From contig CAIPKV010000013.1 in NCBI GenBank assembly GCA_903865745.1, forward strand, positions 21,808 to 85,807: 64,000 bases of DNA, read 5' to 3'. Made by a program: the position numbers and the translations under genes. Of the stretch, positions 42,339 to 50,273 are shown in pieces. Source of the DNA: an uncultured Verrucomicrobia subdivision 3 bacterium. Lineage in GTDB: Bacteria > Verrucomicrobiota > Verrucomicrobiia > Limisphaerales > UBA11358. The notes under the pieces were generated by a model. That model was given only the letters and a program-made list of their open reading frames with translations, was not told the DNA's origin and searched no databases. How positions within the stretch are numbered: the first letter of the stretch is position 1; every line of letters starts with the position of its first letter.

Positions 42339-43595
42339 ATGAGTGAACAGCCCAGTTTCATGAAGGCGCTTAAGTGCCGCGAGTGCGGCCGCGAATATCC
42401 GCTCGAAGCCACCCACGTGTGCGAATTCGACTTCGGCCCGCTCGAAGTCGCCTACGATTACGAACGCATCAAGAAATCCCTGACGCGCGCGACCATCGAA
42501 TCGCGCCCGCGGACGATGTGGCGTTACCGCGAGCTGCTTCCCGTGGCCACCGAGCCGACCGTCGGCAAGCAAGTTGGCTTCACACCGCTCGTCAAGGCCG
42601 ACCGCCTGGCGAAGGCGCTCGGCATCCGTGAGCTTTACGTCAAGAACGACGCCGTGAATTATCCCACGCTCTCCTTCAAGGACCGCGTCGTCAGCGTCGC
42701 GTTGAGCCGCGCGAAGGAACTCGGTTTCAAGACCGTCGCGTGCGCCTCCACCGGCAATCTAGCCAACTCCGTCGCCGCCCTAGCCGCAAGCGCCGGCCTG
42801 AAAGCTTACGTCTTTATTCCGTCGGATTTGGAGCAGGGCAAGATTCTGAACTCCCTGATCTACGGCGCGAACGTCATCGGCATCAAAGGCCATTACGACG
42901 AGGTGAACCGCCTCTGCGCCGAGATTGCCGGCAAGTTCGGCTGGGCGTTTGTGAACGTCAATATGCGCCCCTACTACGCCGAAGGCTCCAAGAGCATGGC
43001 GTATGAGATTGCCGAACAGCTCGGCTGGCGCGCGCCCGAACACACCATCGCCCCGATGGCGTCCGGCTCGCTGCTCACCAAGATCCACAAGGGCTATCAG
43101 GAACTCGTGAAGGTCGGCCTCATCGCCGAAAATCATCCGAAAGTTTATGGCGCGCAAGCCACGGGCTGCTCGCCGATCTCCGTCGCGCAAAAGGCGGGGC
43201 TCGACTTCTTCAAGCCGGTCAAGCCCGACACCATTGCGAAATCCCTCGCCATCGGCACGCCGGCGGATGGTTTCTACGCGCTCAAAGTAATGCGCGAAAC
43301 CAACGCGGCCGCCGACGATGTGACCGACGACGAAATCCGCGACGCGATCAAGCTGCTTGCGGAGACGGAAGGCATTTTTGCCGAGACCGCTGGTGGCGTC
43401 ACCGTGGGCGTGGCCAAGAAACTCATTGCGTCGGGCAAGATTCCGAAGGATTCTTCCGCTGTCATCTGTGTCACCGGCAACGGCCTCAAGACGCTGGATG
43501 CCGTCAACGGTTATTGTGGCAAAGCCAAAGAAATCAAGCCGAGCCTGCGCGAGTTTGAAGCGCTGCTGGCACAGGAAGACCAAGTAAACGCATAA
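42339..43595 (+). CDS. thrC: Threonine-synthase-like PLP enzyme under SAM riboswitch control
   Basis: 418 residues from the ATG at 42339. The head has a partial zinc ribbon (Cys 13, 16 and 28; the fourth Cys is missing) as in archaeal-type ThrC, then a fold-type II PLP enzyme: NPTLSFKDR-like NYPTLSFKDRVVSVAL with the PLP Lys near 114, CASTGNLANSVAALAA, GSLLTKIHKGY and ETAGGVTVGVAKKL. Such enzymes act on O-phosphohomoserine. ThrC under a SAM-I switch, three bases before a CysO-like carrier and with a NIL protein, points to homocysteine formation rather than, or besides, threonine. That reassignment is inference. Confidence 0.85.
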   Translation: MSEQPSFMKALKCRECGREYPLEATHVCEFDFGPLEVAYDYERIKKSLTRATIESRPRTMWRYRELLPVATEPTVGKQVGFTPLVKADRLAKALGIRELYVKNDAVNYPTLSFKDRVVSVALSRAKELGFKTVACASTGNLANSVAALAASAGLKAYVFIPSDLEQGKILNSLIYGANVIGIKGHYDEVNRLCAEIAGKFGWAFVNVNMRPYYAEGSKSMAYEIAEQLGWRAPEHTIAPMASGSLLTKIHKGYQELVKVGLIAENHPKVYGAQATGCSPISVAQKAGLDFFKPVKPDTIAKSLAIGTPADGFYALKVMRETNAAADDVTDDEIRDAIKLLAETEGIFAETAGGVTVGVAKKLIASGKIPKDSSAVICVTGNGLKTLDAVNGYCGKAKEIKPSLREFEALLAQEDQVNA

Positions 43596-43598
43596 TTT

Positions 43599-43874
43599 AT
43601 GTCCAAAAAAGTCCGCATCCCCACCCCGCTCCGCAAGTTGACCAACAACGAGGAGCTGGTCGAAATCAACGCCGCCACCATCGGCGAGGCGCTCGTCGAA
43701 TTGCAGGCGCGCTTCCCCGGCATCCAGGAACGTCTCGTGGATGACAAGGGCGAAGTCCGCCGCTTCGTCAACGTCTACGTCAATGAGGAAGACATCCGCT
43801 TCCTCAAAAACCGCGAGACCCCGCTCAAAGACGGCGACGAAATCAGCATCATCCCCGCCATCGCAGGAGGTTAA
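43599..43874 (+). CDS. CysO-like MoaD/ThiS-family sulfur-carrier protein
   Basis: 91 residues with a ubiquitin-like fold: IPTPLRKLTNNEELVEI, TIGEALVELQARFPGI, RRFVNVYVNEEDIRFL and the end DGDEISIIPAIAGG. The C-terminal Gly-Gly is where a thiocarboxylate is made by an E1-like enzyme. The RFVNxYVNxEDIRF block and PAxAGG end closely follow mycobacterial CysO, the sulfur donor to the ThrC-fold enzyme CysM. Three bases after the ThrC-like gene, same operon. Its predicted job is to hand sulfur to that enzyme. The activating enzyme is not in this window. Confidence 0.9.
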   Translation: MSKKVRIPTPLRKLTNNEELVEINAATIGEALVELQARFPGIQERLVDDKGEVRRFVNVYVNEEDIRFLKNRETPLKDGDEISIIPAIAGG

Positions 43875-43944
43875 ATCGTAGAAGCGTTGAATGGTTAAAT
43901 CGTTTTCACAATTCAACCATTTTTCTATTTAACAAATTACAATT

Positions 43945-44232
43945 ATGCCCACGCCCAAGAAAAAATTGCCGGCCACCAAATCCACCACGCCCACCCAGCA
44001 ACGTTTGTGGCTGATGTATCCGCCCAAGCTCATCAAAAAGCCCTTCATCTGGGAGGTCGCGCAGAAGTTCAAGGTCGTGACGAATATCCGGCAGGCCAGC
44101 GTGACGGATGAAATCGGCATCGTGTGCCTCGAACTCGACGGCCACCGCGACGAGGTGAAAGCTGCCATCAAATGGCTGGAGAAACAGGGCGTCAACGTGG
44201 AGCCCGTGGAGATTGGCGTGATTGCCGGCTGA
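43945..44232 (+). CDS. NIL-domain protein
   Basis: 95 residues: a basic Lys/Pro leader (TPKKKLPATKSTTPT), then LWLMYPPKLIKKPFIWEVAQKF, VVTNIRQASVTDEIGIVCLELDG and VKAAIKWLEKQGVNVEPV. This is a NIL (ferredoxin-like) domain, known from the C-terminus of the methionine importer ATPase MetN, where it binds methionine, and from proteins of homocysteine synthesis in archaea. Its place in the SAM-switch operon supports a methionine role, as sensor or sulfur-transfer partner. It is 70 bp after the carrier gene, with a short low-complexity word between them. Confidence 0.85.
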   Translation: MPTPKKKLPATKSTTPTQQRLWLMYPPKLIKKPFIWEVAQKFKVVTNIRQASVTDEIGIVCLELDGHRDEVKAAIKWLEKQGVNVEPVEIGVIAG

Positions 44233-44365
44233 AGTTTTTGTGGGGACAGACGACCGGCGCGGATTGATTTCCGCGCCGTTTCGCTTTTCCCAGCCCGTGC
44301 GACACCGGTCGCGCGGATGACCGAACACGCCGCTGGTAATTCAAGTGACTTGAGTGGGGATAGTC

Positions 44366-44407
44366 GTGAGGGCGGGCGGCAGCTAGGGTAAGCTCGTCCG
44401 CCCTCAC
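44366..44407. repeat. 10-bp hairpin after the NIL gene
   Basis: GTGAGGGCGG (44366-44375) pairs with CCGCCCTCAC (44398-44407). No T-run follows; it may end the operon or be a dispersed palindrome. Confidence 0.45.
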
Positions 44408-44516
44408 GTAAATAATCTCCTGGCGGGTGTAACGTGCGGTTGCGATGGAATGAAAAGAAAACTTTCACGCCGCCAACGATTTGCGATTATACTAACTTTT
44501 GGACGGGGTTATCTAA

Positions 44517-44675
44517 ATGGCTAATAACACGAAAATTAAGCGGCAGAAACGAAGTCCTTCCTGGCACCAAAAGCAGATGCGCCGGGCGGCCATTACCCTA
44601 AGCGTGATTGTCCTCATTATCTTCGCGGCGCTCTTTTATTGGATTAGTACCCGGTCCGCAGTGCCTTCGAATTAA
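44517..44675 (+). CDS. 52-residue single-pass membrane protein
   Basis: A short frame from the ATG at 44517: basic N-terminus (NTKIKRQKRSPSWHQKQMRR), one helix (AAITLSVIVLIIFAALFYWI) and a short polar end. GGACGGGG sits about ten bases before the start as a ribosome site. The positive-inside leader and clean helix argue for a real gene. No family recognised. It is on the opposite strand from pheT and separated from the NIL gene by about 280 bp of hairpin-rich DNA. Confidence 0.55.
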   Translation: MANNTKIKRQKRSPSWHQKQMRRAAITLSVIVLIIFAALFYWISTRSAVPSN

Positions 44676-44718
44676 TCGGGCAAGATGGCGTCGCGGGCGG
44701 TTCCAAGGCGGGGACTTA

Positions 44719-44797
44719 TTACCGCGAAATCCACGAACTACGCGAAAAGGGACTCCGGCTTCTTCCGCGTTCGCGTATTTCGCGTAGTTCGCGGTTA
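44719..44797. repeat. Palindromic pair of CGCGAA word repeats
   Basis: TTACCGCGAAATCCACGAAC continuing to CGCGAA (44719-44746) is matched in inverse by TTCGCGTATTTCGCGTAG continuing to CGCGGTTAA (44770-44797). The word is the same family as the repeats flanking array no. 2. Lies between the small membrane protein and pheT. Confidence 0.75.
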
Positions 44798-44823
44798 ACT
44801 CGGTCTTCGGCGGGCGTGGGCGG

Positions 44824-47289
44824 TCAGGCGCGGAGCTCGGCGGGCAATTGGACTTTCAACGTCTCCAACACTTTGGCGTGCGCGGCGTTCACGTCGGCGT
44901 CCGTCAAGGTCTTGTCGGCCGCGCGATAAGTGAAGGCGTAGGCCAGACTCTTCTGCCCGTCCGGCACGCCTTGCCCGCGGAACACATCGAAGAGTTCCAC
45001 GGTCTCCAGGTTCGCGGCTTTGGCGGATTTGACGGCCGCCAAGACGGTGTCGTGCGTGACGGCTTCCGGCACCAGCATCGCGACGTCGCGGCGGCTGGAT
45101 GGAAATTGCGGCAGCGGCTTGAAGGATTTGGCGGCGTTGCGCCGGGCGATGAGCAGGTCCAAGTTGAATTCCGCGAGGAACACGGCGTCGCGCAAATCGT
45201 ACTTCTTCGCGAGCGTGGGCAGCAATTGGCCGAGCTCGCCCAGCGGCAATTTACCACCGAGCGTGACCGTGGCGGACTCTAGAAACAGGGCCGTGCTCTC
45301 CGGACGCTTACCAAAGACGATGCCGCGCAAACCGAATTGCTCCAGCGTTTCTTCCACGAGCCCTTTTAGATCGTAGGCGTCGAATTTCGCGTCGCGCTCG
45401 CCGCCGGCCCAGAAGGGCAGGGCGCGTTGACCGGTCACGGCGATGGCCACGCTGCGATGCTCTTTCGTCTGGCCGTTGACGGCGGTGAACACGCGGCCAA
45501 TCTCGAACAGTGCCACGTCATTGTTTTTGCGCGTAAGATTATTGCGGAGCGAATGGATGAGTCCCGGGAGCAGGGACGGACGCAGAACGTCCATGTCTGA
45601 ACTCAAAGGATTTGCAAGCGCGACGAGTTCTGCATTCTGACTTCTGCATTCTTCCTTCGCGATCAAGGTTTGGCCCTGCGCCTCATACAGACCGAGCCCG
45701 GTGAGGATGCGGCGGACGTCGCCGATCTGATCATAGATGGTGTCGTAGGCATTGGTGCCGAGGGCGCCGCGCGGCGGGGTGGACGGAATCTTCTCAATGC
45801 CGTAAAGCCGGCCGACTTCTTCGATGAGGTCCACTTCGCGTTTCAAGTCCACGCGCCAGGACGGGATGCTGAACGTGGCGCTGCCGGGTTCCTGATTGAT
45901 AAGGCCGAGACCGAGCTTGGTCAGAAAGTTGATTTGATCTGCATGCGAGATGCCGATGCCGAGCAGGTCCTTGCACTTGGCAAAATGCAGGGTGATGTGT
46001 TTTTCAACCCGGGCGTTGGGCTGCACATCGACGACGCCTTCGGCCAACTGGCCACCGGCGGTTTCCAAAATCAACTGGGCGGCGCGTTGGCTGGCCCAAT
46101 CGCAGATGCCAATGTCGGCCCCACGCTCGAACCGGTAGCTGGACTCGCTGCGGAGGCCAAGGAGCTTGCTGGTGCGGCGGATATTCACAGGCGCGAAATA
46201 GGCGCTCTCGATGAGGACGTCCACGGTGGCGCTGTTAATCTCGGTGTTCGCACCGCCCATGACGCCGGCGAGCGCGATGCCCTTGGTCTCGTCCGCGATG
46301 AGGAGCATTTCCTGGGTGAGCGTGCGCTCTTGATTGTCGAGCGTCTTGAATTTTTCACCCGCACCGGCGCGGCGCACGACGATGGTGGGCGGGGGCTGAT
46401 TGGCGGCGGTCTCCCGACCGCCGCTACGGGCGATGAGATGATAATCAAACGCGTGGAGCGGTTGGCCGCTTTCGAGCATGACGTAGTTGGTCACGTCGAC
46501 GACGTTGCTGATGCTGCGAATGCCGACTTTTTCCAAGGCGCTGCGCAACCAGTCGGGGCTCGGCCCAATCTTAACGCCCTTGATAACGCGCGCTGTGTAG
46601 CGGGGGCAGAAGTCGGCGTCGTCGAGGCGGACGGCGACCAGGTCTCGAACGTTGAGGGTTGAGGGTTGAAGGTTGAGAGTGGGAATGCGCAGCGCATTGC
46701 CCGTGATGGCGGCGATTTCGCGGGCGATGCCGATGACGCTGTTGAGGTCGGGACGGTTCGGGGTGACCTCGAGATCGTAAACAACATCGCTGCCGCTGCG
46801 GCCAAGGTATTCGCCGAAGGGTTGGCCGACCTTCGCGTCTTCGCGCAGGATGAGGAGGCCGTCTTCCTTTTTGTGGCCGATGGTTTCAGGGTCGAGGCCG
46901 AGCTCTTCGTGCGAGCACAACATGCCGTGGGACTCGACGCCGCGAATCTTACCGACCTTGATGGTGAATGGTTCTTTGTCGCCGGGCTTTAGCGGGAGCG
47001 AGGCACCGGGCAGAATGAGGGGGACTTTGTCGCCGGCCTTGAAATTCTGCGCGCCGCAGACGATCTGGCGTTCGCCGGTGCCGTCGTTGACGCGGCAAAG
47101 GGAGAGTTTGTCCGCGCCTGGGTGCTTGTCGCGCGTGATGACCTGCGCCACGACGATGCCGTCGAAGGCGCCGGAGATTTTCTGCACGCCTTCGACCTCG
47201 AGACCGAGCATGGTGAGGCGCTCGGTGAGCTCGGCGGGCGACCAGTTGAAATCGACGTATTGTTTGAGCCAGTTAAGGGTGACTTTCAT
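44824..47289 (-). CDS. pheT: Phenylalanine-tRNA ligase beta subunit
   Basis: 821 residues. MKVTLNWLKQYVDF starts the protein; an EMAP-type tRNA-binding domain covers about 40-150 (VVAQVITRDKHPGADKLSLCRV), then B3/B4 with HAFDYHLI and IALAGVMGG, B5 (ITLHFAKCKDLLGI), the catalytic-like core (YDTIYDQIGDVRRI, LANPLSSDMDVLRPSLLPGL) and the C-terminal anticodon-binding domain (FPSSRRDVAMLVPE). It pairs with PheS to charge tRNA-Phe. pheS is 9 kb away on the other strand. Two low-complexity words are inserted in frame (TLNLQPSTLN and CRSQNAE). Confidence 0.97.
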   Translation of the reverse strand: MKVTLNWLKQYVDFNWSPAELTERLTMLGLEVEGVQKISGAFDGIVVAQVITRDKHPGADKLSLCRVNDGTGERQIVCGAQNFKAGDKVPLILPGASLPLKPGDKEPFTIKVGKIRGVESHGMLCSHEELGLDPETIGHKKEDGLLILREDAKVGQPFGEYLGRSGSDVVYDLEVTPNRPDLNSVIGIAREIAAITGNALRIPTLNLQPSTLNVRDLVAVRLDDADFCPRYTARVIKGVKIGPSPDWLRSALEKVGIRSISNVVDVTNYVMLESGQPLHAFDYHLIARSGGRETAANQPPPTIVVRRAGAGEKFKTLDNQERTLTQEMLLIADETKGIALAGVMGGANTEINSATVDVLIESAYFAPVNIRRTSKLLGLRSESSYRFERGADIGICDWASQRAAQLILETAGGQLAEGVVDVQPNARVEKHITLHFAKCKDLLGIGISHADQINFLTKLGLGLINQEPGSATFSIPSWRVDLKREVDLIEEVGRLYGIEKIPSTPPRGALGTNAYDTIYDQIGDVRRILTGLGLYEAQGQTLIAKEECRSQNAELVALANPLSSDMDVLRPSLLPGLIHSLRNNLTRKNNDVALFEIGRVFTAVNGQTKEHRSVAIAVTGQRALPFWAGGERDAKFDAYDLKGLVEETLEQFGLRGIVFGKRPESTALFLESATVTLGGKLPLGELGQLLPTLAKKYDLRDAVFLAEFNLDLLIARRNAAKSFKPLPQFPSSRRDVAMLVPEAVTHDTVLAAVKSAKAANLETVELFDVFRGQGVPDGQKSLAYAFTYRAADKTLTDADVNAAHAKVLETLKVQLPAELRA

Positions 47290-47395
47290 TGCAAAATTGT
47301 CCGTAATGAAACACTAAATTCGCCGCGCTCGAAACCAAATTCTTTCTTGCAACCGCTCAGGCCGGGCGGCCAGGTCGTTGGGCCATTCGTCGCGC

Positions 47396-47424
47396 TCGAC
47401 AGGTGGCGCGGGCATTGTTAGCGT
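47396..47424 (+). promoter_or_regulatory. Promoter of the epimerase gene, leaderless type
   Basis: TCGACA, 17 bp, TAGCGT, then six bases to the ATG at 47431. Confidence 0.4.
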
Positions 47425-47430
47425 GGCGCC

Positions 47431-48384
47431 ATGAATTTTCTCGTCACCGGCGGCGCGGGCTTCATCGGCTCGCACGTTTGCGAACGCCTGCTCCGCGATG
47501 GCCATCGCGTCTGGGCGTTTGATGACCTGAACGATTTCTATGACCCGGCCATCAAGCGCCAGACGCTGGCGGACATAGCGGCGCTCGGCAAGCCGTTCAC
47601 TTTTGTCCACGGCGACCTCACCGATGTGGGCGCGGTGAATGAACTTTTTGTGACCGCCAAGTTCGACCAAGTCATCCATCTCGCCGCGCGTGCGGGCGTG
47701 CGGCCGAGCCTCGAACAACCGGCGCTCTATCAGCGCGTGAACGTCGAGGGCACGGTCAACCTCCTCGAAGCGGCGCGCAAATCGGGCGTGAAGAAGATTA
47801 CGGTCGCGTCGTCGTCGTCCGTCTATGGCGTGAATGCCAAAGTCCCGTTCAGCGAGCGCGACCCGATCTTTTCCGCGATCTCGCCTTATGCCGCCAGCAA
47901 GCTCGCGTGCGAGGCGCTGGGGCATACCTATCATCACGTTTACAAAATGGACGTGGCCGTGCTGCGCTTCTTCACCGTGTATGGGCCGCGCCAGCGACCG
48001 GATCTGGCGATTCATAAATTCACGCAGCTCATTGACGCCGGTAAGCCGATACCCGTCTTTGGCGATGGCAGCACCGCGCGCGACCATACGTTTGTCACGG
48101 ATATTCTTGAGGGCGTGATCGCCTGCACGAAGCGGGAGTTTGGTTTTGAGATATTCAACCTGGGCGAATCGCAGGTCATCCGGTTGGACAAGTTGATTGC
48201 GCTCATTGAAACTGCGCTTGGCAAGCGGGCCGTAATCGACCGGCAGCCGCTTCAGCCCGGCGACGTGCCGATCACTTACGCCGACATTTCCAAGGCGCAA
48301 CAGATGCTTGGCTACCAGCCGTCGGTTAAGGCCGAAAAGGGCATTCCTTTATTTGTTGATTGGTTCCGCAAAAACCGGCACTAA
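47431..48384 (+). CDS. NAD-dependent sugar-nucleotide epimerase/dehydratase (UDP-glucuronate 4-epimerase-like)
   Basis: 317 residues of the extended SDR family: NFLVTGGAGFIGSHVCERLL, HLAARAGVRPSLEQP, SSSSVYG, the catalytic YAASK, VLRFFTVYGPRQRPDLAIHKF and DHTFVTDILEGVIA. The GVRPSL and RQRPDLAIHKF segments are those of UDP-glucuronate 4-epimerases (GalE-like), making UDP-galacturonate for surface polysaccharides. The final 4-epimerase choice is by family pattern. A short gene follows 12 bp later, so they may form an operon. Confidence 0.9.
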   Translation: MNFLVTGGAGFIGSHVCERLLRDGHRVWAFDDLNDFYDPAIKRQTLADIAALGKPFTFVHGDLTDVGAVNELFVTAKFDQVIHLAARAGVRPSLEQPALYQRVNVEGTVNLLEAARKSGVKKITVASSSSVYGVNAKVPFSERDPIFSAISPYAASKLACEALGHTYHHVYKMDVAVLRFFTVYGPRQRPDLAIHKFTQLIDAGKPIPVFGDGSTARDHTFVTDILEGVIACTKREFGFEIFNLGESQVIRLDKLIALIETALGKRAVIDRQPLQPGDVPITYADISKAQQMLGYQPSVKAEKGIPLFVDWFRKNRH

Positions 48385-48396
48385 TGGCGCGAGCGA

Positions 48397-48987
48397 ATGG
48401 CTTCCCTAACCGACAATAAAATTACCCGCCCCCAGTTTCACGAGGCCCTGGCTGCGTGGCAGGAATTTCTGGCCGCGCAAAAGCTGCCGTCCGCCTCGGT
48501 TTGGATTTTCGCTGAGAACCTTTGCTTTGAGCCGTCTTCGGCCATCCCGGGCAGCCTGCGCGTCGGGTTTCAGACCCGCTTCACGCCGCCTTCCGGTGAC
48601 GCGTTGGAAATTGCCTACGACCATTTTGCCGAGACCGACGCGCGGATGGTGTTTTATCGGCTCGGGTCTGCTGCGGGCGGCTCCGTCTGCCTGTTGCTGT
48701 GCGACCCGTGGTTTGAGCAGCAAGGCGAACGCGACGGTTTCATCCGGCGCGATGAGTGGGGCATTTCTTTTTATCCCGGCACGCCCGGCGACATTGAAGA
48801 GATCACGGACCTGGCCCGCTGGGTGCGCCGGGTGAAACGCAATTACGCCTTCCGCGACTTTGATTTTGCGATGTCGCTCGCCACGATTGACGAAATTAAA
48901 ATCCACGGCCGCACCTTGCAGCCTTACGAGCGTTTCGCGGAGACCATGTTGAATCGCCTACGCCGGGTCTTGGGCAACCCGGCCTGA
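48397..48987 (+). CDS. Protein of unknown function
   Basis: 196 residues with no signal peptide or membrane helix; balanced composition with many aromatic and acidic residues (ASVWIFAENLCFEPSS, FTPPSGDALEIAYDHFAETDARMVFYRLG, DEWGISFYPGTPGDIEEI). No known motif recognised. It begins 12 bp after the epimerase gene. Its stop is two bases before the convergent mlaD-like gene's stop. Confidence 0.7.
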   Translation: MASLTDNKITRPQFHEALAAWQEFLAAQKLPSASVWIFAENLCFEPSSAIPGSLRVGFQTRFTPPSGDALEIAYDHFAETDARMVFYRLGSAAGGSVCLLLCDPWFEQQGERDGFIRRDEWGISFYPGTPGDIEEITDLARWVRRVKRNYAFRDFDFAMSLATIDEIKIHGRTLQPYERFAETMLNRLRRVLGNPA

Positions 48988-48989
48988 AA

Positions 48990-50261
48990 TTACTTCTGCT
49001 TTGGATTACTCGCGGGCGCGTTGGTCGTCTTCACCTTGAACGCGGAACGCAGCAGCCAGTGACGCTTCAAGCCCTGCACGAAATCATCAGTGTCCACCAC
49101 GATTTTCGAGATGCTGCCGAGCATATTGGAGTTTGCCCCGACCTGAACATTAAGGTTGCTGGTAATGCCGGCGAGATTTTCCAGCGTCGCACCAACCTGC
49201 CAGGTGAGCTGATCCAAATTCGTATTGACGTTCACGAGCAACGAGTTGGCGTTGGTCAGCGCCGACTCCAATTGGAAATGCGAATTAGTGCCGAGCGCCC
49301 ACAACGTCAGCCCGCCCGGCGCGCGCAACTGGCCGCTGATGTTCGCGAAGTTGGTGACCAGCGGCTGCGCGGCAACAATGGTGCTGTTCAAATTCGAAGT
49401 GGCGTTCGCGGCGTTGTCCAGCACGGTGGCGAGTTTGTTGGTCAGTGAAAGAATGCCCGGCAGCGCCGCCTGCACCTGCGTGACCATCGCCTGCAATTGG
49501 TCGGACACCGTCGGCGCTTCCACCGTGCGCAGCCACGCCGTGTCGTCGCCCGGCTTAAAGATCTTGTACCGATGCACGCGCCCGTCCCACGACGCCACGA
49601 CGCGGTTGCGGTTCACCTTATTATTGAAGACATAGATCGAGTTCGACTCGAACGTGCATTGGGCGAGCAATTGGGCATTGCTGTCGTCGAGCACGGCTTC
49701 CACCGGCGCGTAGGCGTGAAAGACCAAGTTGGATGTGTCCGTATAAACTTCCTGGGCGAGTTGCCAATCACCGGGCGCAGCGGTCGCGAGTTGTTTGGCT
49801 TCCGCCAGTCCAAGAATGGAAATGGGCTGCGTGACGACCACGGCGTAACCATTCGTGCCGCGCGTGACTTCGAGCTGGCGCTGGTTCAGGAACCCCGCGC
49901 TGTTCACCTTCAAATACGAGCCGCCCGTCCAAAGATAGCGGAAGTAGGTGTCGCGAATCTCAAAGTCCACCAGCACCATGTGCGGGTCGAGCGGCGGCAT
50001 GGCGTGGATGCGCGTAATCTGGCCGACGGGAAAGCCCATCATATAAACCGGATCACCGACGCTCAGGCCCGCCGAGCTTTGGACGTAAGTGTGAAAGGGC
50101 GCCTTGATGACGAACCAGCCTTTGCGCTCCGCCGTGTGATAAAGGTAGTAACCAAAACCGAACAACAGCAGCGCGGCGGCGAGAAACACGAACCACCCGA
50201 CCGCGCGTTCCATCTGGTTCAGGCGCGTGCGGAGTTGCGGGGTTAAATCTTGCAGGGGCAT
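48990..50261 (-). CDS. mlaD: MlaD-type MCE-domain protein
   Basis: 423 residues: one N-terminal membrane helix (VGWFVFLAAALLLFGFGYYLYH), then an MCE domain from about 50 (GWFVIKAPFHTYVQSSAGLSVGDPVYMMGFPVGQIT), and a long C-terminal region rich in helical, Asn/Leu-heavy segments (NATSNLNSTIVAAQPLVTNF and NSLLVNVNTNLDQLTWQVGA) that would form the coiled tube of MCE proteins. It is the periplasmic lipid-binding part of a Mla-type phospholipid transporter and follows the ATPase gene by eight bases. Confidence 0.88.
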   Translation of the reverse strand: MPLQDLTPQLRTRLNQMERAVGWFVFLAAALLLFGFGYYLYHTAERKGWFVIKAPFHTYVQSSAGLSVGDPVYMMGFPVGQITRIHAMPPLDPHMVLVDFEIRDTYFRYLWTGGSYLKVNSAGFLNQRQLEVTRGTNGYAVVVTQPISILGLAEAKQLATAAPGDWQLAQEVYTDTSNLVFHAYAPVEAVLDDSNAQLLAQCTFESNSIYVFNNKVNRNRVVASWDGRVHRYKIFKPGDDTAWLRTVEAPTVSDQLQAMVTQVQAALPGILSLTNKLATVLDNAANATSNLNSTIVAAQPLVTNFANISGQLRAPGGLTLWALGTNSHFQLESALTNANSLLVNVNTNLDQLTWQVGATLENLAGITSNLNVQVGANSNMLGSISKIVVDTDDFVQGLKRHWLLRSAFKVKTTNAPASNPKQK

Positions 50262-50273
50262 ATAATCTTCAGG

